A stretch of 8,520 bases of DNA from Oscillibacter sp. (lineage in GTDB: Bacteria; Bacillota; Clostridia; Oscillospirales; Oscillospiraceae): contig DNFA01000034.1 of the NCBI GenBank assembly GCA_003487665.1, forward strand, positions 1 to 8,520, in the 5' to 3' direction. The translations under genes and the position numbers were made by a program. Positions within the stretch are counted from its first letter, which is position 1. The number at the start of each line of letters is the position of its first letter. The notes under the pieces were generated by a model. It was not told the origin of the DNA. It did no database searches and saw only the letters and a program-made list of their open reading frames with translations. Positions 1 to 5,878 of the stretch are shown here, one piece after another.

Positions 1-1
1 C

Positions 2-106
2 CTTGCCCTGACGAAGGAGATCATTCACCTGCATAAAGGGACGATCCGTGCTTACAACGGGGACACCGGCGCTGTTTTCGAGATATCCTTTCCGGTGAGC
101 AGATAA
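2..106 (+). CDS. C-terminal end of a probable sensor histidine kinase (5' part outside window)
   Basis: Only the last 34 codons are in the window, read in frame from base 2 to a TAA at 104-106. The tail reads LALTKEIIHLHKG, then a short acidic/glycine turn (NGDTGAVFEI), then SFPVSR. This resembles the end of a HATPase_c domain in membrane sensor kinases: the helix after the GLGLAL box (L-A-L-x-K-E/x-I-x-x-x-H-x-G), then the strand pair ending in F-x-x-x-x-P. The kinase would autophosphorylate a histidine and signal to a response regulator, presumably encoded further left. No partner gene is visible here. The call rests on a short stretch, so another GHKL-ATPase protein is possible. Confidence 0.6.
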   Translation, partial: LALTKEIIHLHKGTIRAYNGDTGAVFEISFPVSR

Positions 107-490
107 GGAGATCACCGCGCCGCCTTCGAGCGTCCCTCTTGCAAAAAGGACGGGCCCTGCAAAATGAATAAGTGTTTTGAGGCCGGGGTATGGGGCGCGG
201 AGCCACGCAAAGCCAACAGCGGACGCCGTGCAAGAGCAGACAGCTCCGGCTGAAGAAAACGAGTTGCCGAAGCAGCTCGATCCATTTCAATCTATCAGTC
301 TAACAGAAGCTTGAACCATGGGCGGCGGGACAGCAAACTGTCCCGCCGCTCTGATTTTCGGCGGGCATGGTCTTTCTCGTGCGTAATGGTTCTCCACGAC
401 GAGGCTGTCTCTGCCAATATTTTGCATGGCAAGGCGGTGCGTTTTTTTCGGAATATTACAGAATGGCAGCACAATTCTTCCAAAAATATC
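107..490. other. Non-coding stretch between kinase end and Rrf2 operon promoter
   Basis: No convincing gene was found here on either strand. Short open frames exist, for example a 29-codon frame starting at 164, but they lack a good ribosome binding site and family resemblance. The stretch holds a 12-bp perfect hairpin (322-349), listed separately. A small TGCCA/TGGCA inverted repeat around 412-431 and A/T-rich DNA lead into the promoter at 491. Up to about 300 it may be an untranslated tail or degenerate DNA of unknown origin. Confidence 0.5.
322..358 (+). terminator. Hairpin, probable intrinsic terminator with a weak T-tract
   Basis: A perfect 12-bp stem (GCGGCGGGACAG at 322-333 against CTGTCCCGCCGC at 338-349) encloses a CAAA loop. 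It is followed by TCTGATTTT rather than a clean T-run. It probably ends transcription from the kinase gene about 215 bp upstream, insulating the Rrf2 operon. The weak T-tract lowers confidence; a regulatory or processing hairpin is the alternative. Confidence 0.5.
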
Positions 491-519
491 TTGACAAGAT
501 TTATCAAGATTGATAGAAT
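491..519 (+). promoter_or_regulatory. Near-consensus sigma-A promoter of the Rrf2 / acyl-CoA dehydrogenase fusion / flavodiiron operon
   Basis: An exact -35 hexamer TTGACA (491-496), a 17-bp spacer and TAGAAT (514-519, one mismatch from TATAAT) form a strong housekeeping promoter. Transcription would start near 526, giving a short leader before the Rrf2 start codon at 552. A promoter this strong directly before an Rrf2 gene suggests expression is normally held down by a repressor. Confidence 0.8.
502..515. promoter_or_regulatory. Inverted repeat TATCAA-GA-TTGATA in the promoter spacer, candidate Rrf2 operator
   Basis: A perfect 6-bp inverted repeat with a 2-bp centre lies between the -35 and -10 elements and overlaps the first two bases of the -10. 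A protein bound here would block RNA polymerase. Rrf2-family regulators usually bind A/T-rich dyads and often autoregulate, so the adjacent Rrf2 protein is the first candidate. Binding is inferred from position and symmetry only. Confidence 0.5.
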
Positions 520-532
520 GGGTATATAACCC
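520..532. promoter_or_regulatory. Short dyad GGGT-ATATA-ACCC at the presumed transcription start
   Basis: GGGT (520-523) and ACCC (529-532) are inverted around ATATA, immediately after the -10 hexamer and covering the expected transcription start. The arms are only 4 bp, so it could be chance. The placement suits a repressor half-site pair, or a second site for the protein that reads the 502-515 repeat. Confidence 0.25.
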
Positions 533-551
533 AAAAAGGAGATGCAGGGAT

Positions 552-962
552 ATGCTCATCACAAGGGAAACAGACTATGCATTGCGGATGCTGCGGGTGC
601 TGCTGGACGGAGAGAAGCACTCCGCCGCCGAGATGGCGGAGACGGAGCTGATCCCCATGCAGTTTGCCTATCAGATCCTGCGAAAGCTCTCCGCCGGGGA
701 GCTGGTGCAGGTGAGCCGGGGCGCAGCCGGCGGCTGCCGGCTGTCCTGTGACCTGCGTGGCGTTTCCCTCTACGACCTCATGGCCGTCATGGGAGAGCAT
801 GACGTCCTGTGCGCCTGCATGGAGCCGGGGTATGACTGCCGCTGGCAAAGCGAACACGGGAAATGCGCCATCCACTGCCAGCTAACGGAGCTGCAGCGAA
901 AGCAGGACGAGGCGTTCCGCGCCGTGAGCCTGCACCGGCTGCTGACCGGCGAAGCAATTTAA
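552..962 (+). CDS. Rrf2-family transcriptional regulator with a cysteine cluster (probable Fe-S sensor)
   Basis: 136-residue protein of normal Rrf2 length. The start ATG at 552 has AAGGAG at 536-541 with 10-bp spacing and gives the family N-terminus MLITRETDYALR. An upstream in-frame ATG at 510 lies inside the promoter and is rejected. Residues 1-65 form the winged helix-turn-helix; the wing shows the family's R-G-x-x-G-G pattern at 56-61. Residues 87-109 carry five cysteines (C87, C89, C96, C105, C109) where Rrf2 sensors such as NsrR and IscR hold an Fe-S cluster. Asp8 is present; in NsrR that residue is the fourth cluster ligand. The protein is first in an operon with the fusion protein (45-bp gap) and a flavodiiron gene, so it probably senses NO, O2 or Fe-S status and represses its own promoter. 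Cysteine spacing is not identical to NsrR, so the signal is unknown. Confidence 0.85.
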   Translation: MLITRETDYALRMLRVLLDGEKHSAAEMAETELIPMQFAYQILRKLSAGELVQVSRGAAGGCRLSCDLRGVSLYDLMAVMGEHDVLCACMEPGYDCRWQSEHGKCAIHCQLTELQRKQDEAFRAVSLHRLLTGEAI

Positions 963-1007
963 AAAGGGGAAGCGACCCAACAAACGTGATATAAGGAGGT
1001 ACACCGT

Positions 1008-2921
1008 ATGCTGTTTCAGACCACACCCGCGCACGAGGAGCTGCGCGCCAAGATCCGAGCCTTTGCGGAGGAGGAGATCAAGCCTCTTGCTTTCCTGCTG
1101 GATCAGAACAATGAGTTCCCTGACGAACCTGTCAAAAAGATGGCACAGCTGGGCTGGCTGGGGCTGCCGTTCCCCAAGGAGTACGGCGGCGCGGGGCTTG
1201 ACATTCTCAGCTATGCCATCGCCGTGGAGGAGCTGGCCCGTGTGGACGGCGGCGCGGGCGTGATCCTCTCCGCCCACGTGTCGCTGGGCGCGTGGCCCAT
1301 CTTCGCCTACGGCACGGAGGAGCAGAAGCGGAAGTATCTCGTGCCGCTGGCAAAAGGCGAAAAGCTGGGCGCCTTCGGCCTCACCGAGCCTAACGCCGGG
1401 TCGGACGCCGGCGGCACGGAAACCACGGCACTGGACAAGGGCGACCATTACCTGCTCAACGGCGGCAAGATCTTCATCACCAACGCGCCCAAGGCGGACA
1501 CCTATGTAGTATTCGCCGTCACCACGCCGGACATCGGCACCCGCGGCATCTCCGCCTTCATCGTGGAGAAGGGCTGGAAGGGCTTTGAATTCGGCGATCA
1601 CTACGACAAGATGGGCATTCGCTCCTCCTCCACGGCGGAGTTGATCTTCAACGACGTGAAGGTACCCAAGGAGAACCTGCTGGGCAAGGAGGGCGACGGC
1701 TTCAAGATCGCCATGTCCACGCTGGACGGCGGCCGCATCGGTATCGCGGCGCAGGCGCTGGGTATCGCTCAGGGGGCCTTTGAGCACGCGCTGGCCTACG
1801 CCAAGGAGCGCGTCCAGTTCGGAAAGCCCATCGCGGCACAGCAGGCCGTTTCCTTCAAGCTGGCGGACATGGCCACCAAGCTGCGCTGCGCCCGCTTCCT
1901 CGTCTACTCCGCGGCGGAGCTGAAGGAGCAGCACGCCCCCTACGGCATGGAGTCCGCCATGGCGAAGATGTACGCCTCGGACATCGCGCTGGAGGTCACC
2001 AACGACGCTGTGCAGATCCACGGCGGCACCGGCTTCCTCAAGGGGATGGAGGTGGAGCGGGCCTACCGCGACGCCAAGATCACCACCATCTACGAGGGCA
2101 CCAACGAGATCCAGCGGGTGGTCATCGCCTCCCATCTCATCGGCAGGCTGGGCAAGAGCAGCGGCGGCGAGAGCCGCTCAGCGGCCAAGAAGCCCGCGCC
2201 CATCACCGGTATCCGCAAGCGCACCATCTTCCGGGAGGGCGACGCCGCCCAGCAGGTCAACGATCTGGTGGCGGCACTGAAAAAGGACGGCCACGACTTC
2301 TCCGTGGGCATCCCCATGGATACGCCCATTCCCAAGGCGGAGCGTGTGGTCTCCGCTGGTAAGGGCATCGGCGAGAAGAAGAACATGAAGCTGGTGGAGG
2401 GCCTGGCCAAGGCCGCCGGCGCGGCCATCGGCTCGTCCCGCCCCGTGGCGGAGACGCTGAAATACCTGCCCCTTGACCGCTATGTGGGTATGTCCGGACA
2501 GAAGTTCACCGGCAACCTCTATATCGCCTGCGGCATCTCCGGCGCCACCCAGCATCTCAAGGGCATTAAGGACGCCTCCACCATCGTGGCCATCAACAAA
2601 AACGGCAACGCACCCATCTTCAAGAACTGCGACTACGGCATCGTGGGCGATGTGATGGAGATTTTGCCCCTGCTCACTGCCGCGCTGGACAGCGGTGAGA
2701 AGCAGCCCGCGCCGCCGATGGTGAAGATGAAGCGTCCCACGCCGCCCAAGCCCACGCCCATCGGCGACACCTATGTGTGCGGCGGCTGCGGCTACGAGTA
2801 TGTGCCGGAGCTGGGCGACGAGGACGGCGAGATCGCGCCGGGTACGTTGTTTGAGCAGCTCCCCGCCGACTGGGTATGCCCGGAGTGCGCGGAGGGCAAG
2901 GATCAATTTGTGAAGGCTTGA
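1008..2921 (+). CDS. Acyl-CoA dehydrogenase - ETF-alpha FAD domain - rubredoxin fusion protein
   Basis: 637 residues; start ATG with AGGAGG at 994-999 and 8-bp spacing. Residues 1-380 are a complete acyl-CoA dehydrogenase: GLTEPNAGSDA at 124-134, the FAD/ETF-contact region RVQFGKPI at 268-275, IHGGTGF at 337-343, and IYEGTNEIQ with Glu363 at the position of the catalytic base in short/medium-chain enzymes. Residues 447-560 match the C-terminal FAD-binding domain of ETF alpha: SSRPV at 476-480, and the family signature LYIACGISGATQH with its downstream IVAIN at 504-530, followed by DYGIVGD. A proline-rich linker (565-586) leads to a rubredoxin (587-637) with Cys591, Cys594, Cys624 and Cys627, GDEDG and DWVCPEC. 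ETF beta and the first ETF alpha domain are absent, so NADH-based bifurcation is unlikely. A soluble cytoplasmic protein is expected. I infer acyl-CoA to FAD to FAD to Fe(Cys)4 electron flow, probably towards the flavodiiron protein encoded 18 bp downstream. The acyl chain length is unknown. Confidence 0.9.
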   Translation: MLFQTTPAHEELRAKIRAFAEEEIKPLAFLLDQNNEFPDEPVKKMAQLGWLGLPFPKEYGGAGLDILSYAIAVEELARVDGGAGVILSAHVSLGAWPIFAYGTEEQKRKYLVPLAKGEKLGAFGLTEPNAGSDAGGTETTALDKGDHYLLNGGKIFITNAPKADTYVVFAVTTPDIGTRGISAFIVEKGWKGFEFGDHYDKMGIRSSSTAELIFNDVKVPKENLLGKEGDGFKIAMSTLDGGRIGIAAQALGIAQGAFEHALAYAKERVQFGKPIAAQQAVSFKLADMATKLRCARFLVYSAAELKEQHAPYGMESAMAKMYASDIALEVTNDAVQIHGGTGFLKGMEVERAYRDAKITTIYEGTNEIQRVVIASHLIGRLGKSSGGESRSAAKKPAPITGIRKRTIFREGDAAQQVNDLVAALKKDGHDFSVGIPMDTPIPKAERVVSAGKGIGEKKNMKLVEGLAKAAGAAIGSSRPVAETLKYLPLDRYVGMSGQKFTGNLYIACGISGATQHLKGIKDASTIVAINKNGNAPIFKNCDYGIVGDVMEILPLLTAALDSGEKQPAPPMVKMKRPTPPKPTPIGDTYVCGGCGYEYVPELGDEDGEIAPGTLFEQLPADWVCPECAEGKDQFVKA

Positions 2922-2939
2922 GCCGGGAGGGTATGAGAT

Positions 2940-4151
2940 ATGTATTGTGTGCGTAATGTGACCAGCGACCTCTACTGGGTGGGCGCCAACGACCACCGCC
3001 TTGCCCTGTTTGAAAACTGCTTCCCCATTCCCCACGGCGTCAGCTACAACGCCTACTGCCTGCTGGACGAGAAAACGGTGCTGTTCGACACCGTGGACTG
3101 GTCCGCCTGCCGCCAGCTGCTGGAGAACCTGAACCACGTCCTGGCAGGGCGTGAGCTGGACTATCTGCTCATCAACCACCTGGAGCCGGATCACGCCGCC
3201 TGCATCGAGGAGATCCTGCTGCGGCACCCCAAGGTGAAGGTCATCTCCAACGAAAAGGCCTTCATGCTCATGCGGCAGTTCGGCTTCCATGTGGACGATC
3301 ACGAGTGCATCGAGGTGAAGGAGGGGGACACCTTCTCCTTCGGCCGGCACACCGTCACCTTTGTGGGCGCGCCTATGGTGCATTGGCCGGAGGCCATGGT
3401 GACCTTCGACCTCACTGACGGCGTGCTGTTCTCCGCCGATGCCTTCGGCACCTTCGGCGCGCTGGACGGCAAGCTGTTTGCCGACGAGGTGAACTTTGAG
3501 CGGGACTGGCTGGACGATGCCCGCCGCTATCTCACCAACATCGTAGGCAAGTACGGCCCCCACATTCAGCTTCTGCTGAAAAAGGCCGGTGGGATCTTAG
3601 ATCAGATCAAGTATATCTGCCCCCTCCACGGCCCGGTGTGGCGGGAGAATCTGGGCTGGTTCATCGGGAAGTACGACACATGGAGCCGGTACGCGCCGGA
3701 GGAAAAGGGTGTGCTGATCGTCTACGCCTCCATGTACGGCAACACGGAGAACGCGGCGCAGGCACTTGCGGCAAGGCTCTGCGACAAGGGCATGAGCCGT
3801 GTGGCACTGTACGACGTGTCCTCCACCCACGTGTCCCAGCTGATCTCCGAGGCGTTCAAGTACAGCCACATCGTGCTGGCCTCGGTGACCTACAATCTGG
3901 GCATCTACCCCGCCATGCACGACTTCCTTATGGACATGAAGGCACTGAACCTGCAGAACCGCACCTTCGCCCTCATTGAAAACGGCTCATGGGCGGTGAA
4001 GTCCGGCGACCTCATGCAAAAATTCGTCAACAACGAGATGAAGAACATGACGGTGCTCAACGAGCGGCTCAGTCTTGCCTCCTCGCTGGGGGAGGACAAG
4101 GCTGTCGAGCTGGAAACGCTGGCGGACGCGATTTTGGAGTCCGTGCAGTGA
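2940..4151 (+). CDS. fprA: A-type flavodiiron protein (FprA family), operon member
   Basis: 403 residues, the usual length of a two-domain class A flavodiiron protein without its own rubredoxin. GGGAGG at 2925-2930 precedes the ATG by 9 bp. The metallo-beta-lactamase-like half (about 1-250) has all diiron ligands: H80-x-E82-x-D84-H85, H148 in MVHWPE, D167 in SADAFG and H230 in CPLHGP. The flavodoxin half (about 255-403) starts with the FMN phosphate loop SMYGNT at 264-269. The family reduces O2 to water or NO to N2O in the cytoplasm, using electrons from rubredoxin. The gene lies 18 bp after the fusion protein that contains a rubredoxin, so the two are very probably co-transcribed and may be redox partners. 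O2 versus NO preference cannot be read from the sequence. Confidence 0.93.
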   Translation: MYCVRNVTSDLYWVGANDHRLALFENCFPIPHGVSYNAYCLLDEKTVLFDTVDWSACRQLLENLNHVLAGRELDYLLINHLEPDHAACIEEILLRHPKVKVISNEKAFMLMRQFGFHVDDHECIEVKEGDTFSFGRHTVTFVGAPMVHWPEAMVTFDLTDGVLFSADAFGTFGALDGKLFADEVNFERDWLDDARRYLTNIVGKYGPHIQLLLKKAGGILDQIKYICPLHGPVWRENLGWFIGKYDTWSRYAPEEKGVLIVYASMYGNTENAAQALAARLCDKGMSRVALYDVSSTHVSQLISEAFKYSHIVLASVTYNLGIYPAMHDFLMDMKALNLQNRTFALIENGSWAVKSGDLMQKFVNNEMKNMTVLNERLSLASSLGEDKAVELETLADAILESVQ

Positions 4152-4234
4152 CCGGCGCGGGGAGCGGAAGAAAGAAATAGGCTGCCGGAAGGCTCTGTCG
4201 CCTCCCTGTTGGGGAGACCGTATTCCGCGAGATG

Positions 4235-4273
4235 GGGCGGACAAGCACGATCCCGCGCTTGTCCGCCCTTTTT
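4235..4273 (+). terminator. Strong intrinsic terminator after the first flavodiiron gene
   Basis: A 12-bp perfect stem (GGGCGGACAAGC at 4235-4246, GCTTGTCCGCCC at 4257-4268) with a 10-nt loop is followed directly by TTTTT (4269-4273). A smaller hairpin (CTCCC/GGGAG, 4202-4216) lies just upstream. The terminator separates the Rrf2-fusion-flavodiiron operon from the second flavodiiron gene, implying that the latter has its own promoter or depends on read-through. Confidence 0.9.
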
Positions 4274-4357
4274 CCAAAGGAGGCACAGCAAAGCAAGTCA
4301 GAACGCAACAAAACGAGTTTCGGAAAACAGGCTAATGCCGGTTCAAAACAGAAAATC

Positions 4358-4363
4358 AGGAGG
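4358..4363 (+). promoter_or_regulatory. AGGAGG ribosome binding site that fixes the start of the second flavodiiron gene
   Basis: A perfect Shine-Dalgarno lies 10 bp before the ATG at 4374. Longer in-frame starts (for example 4209, upstream of the terminator, or 4335) have no comparable site and would add a non-conserved N-terminus. No clear -35/-10 pair could be recognised between the terminator (4273) and this site. Confidence 0.8.
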
Positions 4364-4373
4364 TGTTTTTCCG

Positions 4374-5555
4374 ATGGTCATCCGAACGGTAACGGATGCG
4401 ATCCGCTATGTAGGGGCGGACGACAACACATTGACACTCTTTGAAAACCAGTACCCCGTCCAGCCTATGGGGGTGAGCTACAACTCCTATGTCATTTTGG
4501 ATGAGAAGATCGCTGTGATGGACAGCGTGGACGCACGGGCGGCGGAGGAATGGCTTTCCAATGTGGCGCAGGTGTTGGAGGGGCGCAGCCCCGACTATCT
4601 TGTGGTCACACACATGGAGCCGGACCATTCCGGCAGCCTCATGCATCTGGCGCAAAGGTACCCGGAGATGAAGCTCGTGGGAAATGCGAAAACATTTACC
4701 ATGATCAAGCAGTTCTTCGGCACAAGTGCGCTGACAGAGGACCGTATGCTGGAGGTCGGCGAAGGAGATACGCTTTCCTTGGGCATGCACCGGCTGCGCT
4801 TTTTGCTGGCGCCGATGGTACACTGGCCGGAGGTAATGACAGCGTATGAGGAAACGGAAAAGATCCTGTTTTCAGCGGATGCCTTTGGCCGCTTCGGCGC
4901 ACTGGAACGGACTGCCCGCGCCCCGTGGGCGCCGCAGGCGCGGCGGTATTATTACAATATCGTCGGCAAATACGGCGCGCAGGTGCAGGCTCTGCTGAAA
5001 AAGGTCTCCGCGCTGGAGATCAAAACGATCTGCCCGCTCCATGGCCCGATGCTCATAGAGGGGGTGGAGGAGTATCTGCGGCTTTATGACCTGTGGTCAC
5101 AGTGGAAGCCGGAGGAACCGAAGAGTATACTGATCGCGCATGCGTCCATCCACGGAAACACCGCCCGTGCGTCGGAGATCCTCAAGGGCAAGCTGGAGGG
5201 AAAAGGCGCGCGAGTTACCTTGTGCGATTTGACCGTGACAGACCTGTCCTATGCCGTGACCAGCGCATTCTACTGCGGGAAGCTGGTGTTGGCCAGCTCC
5301 ACCTATGACGGAGGACTGTTTCCGCCCATGAAGGCCTTTTTGGAGCATTTGCAGACCAAGGGCTTCCGGAGCCGCAGGGTAGGCTTGATGGAAAATGGAT
5401 CCTGGGCACCCGCCGCCGCGCGGCTGATGCGCGCCAAGCTGGAGGACATGAAGGATATCCGACTGTGCGAAACGGAGGTATCGCTGCGCGGCGCATTGAA
5501 CCAAACCAGTGAGACGCAGATGGATGCGCTGGTGGCGGAGCTCTGCGCGGAGTAA
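4374..5555 (+). CDS. fprA: Second A-type flavodiiron protein (FprA family)
   Basis: 393 residues from the ATG chosen by AGGAGG at 4358-4363. All diiron ligands are intact: H80-x-E82-x-D84-H85, H150 in MVHWPE, D169 in SADAFG and H223 in CPLHGP. The flavodoxin half begins near 250 with SIHGNT at 258-263 as the FMN phosphate loop. It is a paralogue of the upstream gene but only about half identical by eye over the first 85 residues. Codon use is also less strongly C/G-ending, so this is not a recent tandem duplication. The role should again be O2 or NO reduction with rubredoxin-type electrons. Because a strong terminator stands between the two genes, regulation is probably separate, and the pair may divide O2 and NO duties or serve different electron donors. 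Confidence 0.92.
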   Translation: MVIRTVTDAIRYVGADDNTLTLFENQYPVQPMGVSYNSYVILDEKIAVMDSVDARAAEEWLSNVAQVLEGRSPDYLVVTHMEPDHSGSLMHLAQRYPEMKLVGNAKTFTMIKQFFGTSALTEDRMLEVGEGDTLSLGMHRLRFLLAPMVHWPEVMTAYEETEKILFSADAFGRFGALERTARAPWAPQARRYYYNIVGKYGAQVQALLKKVSALEIKTICPLHGPMLIEGVEEYLRLYDLWSQWKPEEPKSILIAHASIHGNTARASEILKGKLEGKGARVTLCDLTVTDLSYAVTSAFYCGKLVLASSTYDGGLFPPMKAFLEHLQTKGFRSRRVGLMENGSWAPAAARLMRAKLEDMKDIRLCETEVSLRGALNQTSETQMDALVAELCAE

Positions 5556-5688
5556 GCGGCGGGAGACCGGACGGTATCCCCGCGCCGAGGCTGGCTTCGT
5601 CCAGCCACCCGATGCCTCAAAAAAGAGCATCGTTACCGGCTTAGATGACAATATGGTGCTGCGTGAGGCTGAAGCCTTGAGGGCGGAT

Positions 5689-5728
5689 AAAAGCGCAGTC
5701 GCAGATGTTATCTGCGGCTGCGCTTTTT
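5689..5728 (+). terminator. Intrinsic terminator after the second flavodiiron gene, possibly bidirectional
   Basis: An 18-bp stem from AAAAGCGCAG through CGCAGAT (5689-5706) pairs with ATCTGCG through CTGCGCTTTT (5710-5727), with one G-T pair at 5699/5717 and a 3-nt loop, ending in TTTTT. The A-run on the left side would give a T-run on the other strand. It ends the flavodiiron transcript about 135 bp after its stop codon. Confidence 0.9.
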
Positions 5729-5758
5729 GCCTTCCAATCATAGCGCGGACAGATGGGC

Positions 5759-5765
5759 TTCGACA
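5759..5765 (-). promoter_or_regulatory. Exact 0A-box heptamer (TGTCGAA on the - strand)
   Basis: TTCGACA here is the reverse complement of TGTCGAA, the core Spo0A binding sequence of endospore formers. It lies 114 bp before the start of a gene pair that includes a Spo0A C-terminal-domain homologue. A second copy in the opposite orientation lies at 5856-5862. A 7-bp match can be chance; its position makes it notable. Confidence 0.4.
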
Positions 5766-5806
5766 GTAATTCCAGGTTTCTGAGATGACATGAAGTGTAC
5801 TACATG

Positions 5807-5818
5807 GAAGCGCGCTTC
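5807..5818. promoter_or_regulatory. Perfect 12-bp palindrome GAAGCGCGCTTC upstream of the XRE-type gene
   Basis: GAAGCG followed by CGCTTC is a perfect gapless palindrome ending 10 bp before TAAGAT (5828-5833), a possible -10 hexamer. The -35 position opposite that hexamer is poor, which would suit a regulated promoter. XRE-type helix-turn-helix dimers bind short palindromes and often autoregulate, so this is a candidate operator for the protein encoded at 5879. Confidence 0.4.
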
Positions 5819-5855
5819 GTGAGGGAATAAGATTTTTGTAGAAGATGCAGAAATC

Positions 5856-5862
5856 TGTCGAA
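5856..5862 (+). promoter_or_regulatory. Exact 0A-box heptamer TGTCGAA just before the ribosome binding site
   Basis: TGTCGAA ends 2 bp before the GGAGG (5865-5869) of the XRE-type gene. In this position, downstream of any promoter in the interval, a bound Spo0A-type domain would act as a roadblock repressor. It could be read by Spo0A itself or by the small Spo0A-like protein encoded by the second gene of this unit. Confidence 0.4.
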
Positions 5863-5878
5863 ACGGAGGTCCCAGCAC

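Larger units (their letters stand above)
5556..5878. other. Non-coding stretch with hairpins, a terminator and the upstream region of the small regulator pair
   Basis: No gene is supported in this interval. In order it holds a 6-bp hairpin (GGCTGG/CCAGCC, 5589-5606), a second hairpin (CGATGC/GCATCG, 5610-5632, A-rich loop), a strong terminator (5689-5728), and then a regulatory stretch with two TGTCGAA heptamers and a 12-bp palindrome before the gene at 5879. A short frame that crosses the terminator was judged non-coding. Confidence 0.55.

Noticed and set aside
21..290. 89-codon - strand frame over the kinase end and following spacer
   Set aside because: Arg/Cys-rich translation without motifs and antisense to the kinase tail.
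882..2135. Long open frame (417 codons) on the - strand opposite the acyl-CoA dehydrogenase part
   Set aside because: Antisense shadow of a GC-rich gene with clear family motifs; its translation is low-complexity (G/H/L/V/R) and resembles no family.
1008..2921. Electron-bifurcating Bcd-Etf enzyme
   Set aside because: No ETF beta, no NADH-accepting flavin domain and no etfB nearby; only the ETF-alpha FAD domain is present.
2178..3563. Long open frame (461 codons) on the - strand across the fusion and first flavodiiron genes
   Set aside because: Same antisense effect of GC-rich codons; spans two genes with unambiguous + strand motifs.
2940..5555. Recent tandem duplication of one flavodiiron gene
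   Set aside because: The two proteins differ at about half of the aligned N-terminal positions and in codon bias, so the split is old or the second copy was acquired separately.
5509..5769. 86-codon + strand frame overlapping the end of the second flavodiiron gene
   Set aside because: Its 3' half runs through the terminator hairpin at 5689-5728 and it lacks a ribosome binding site.
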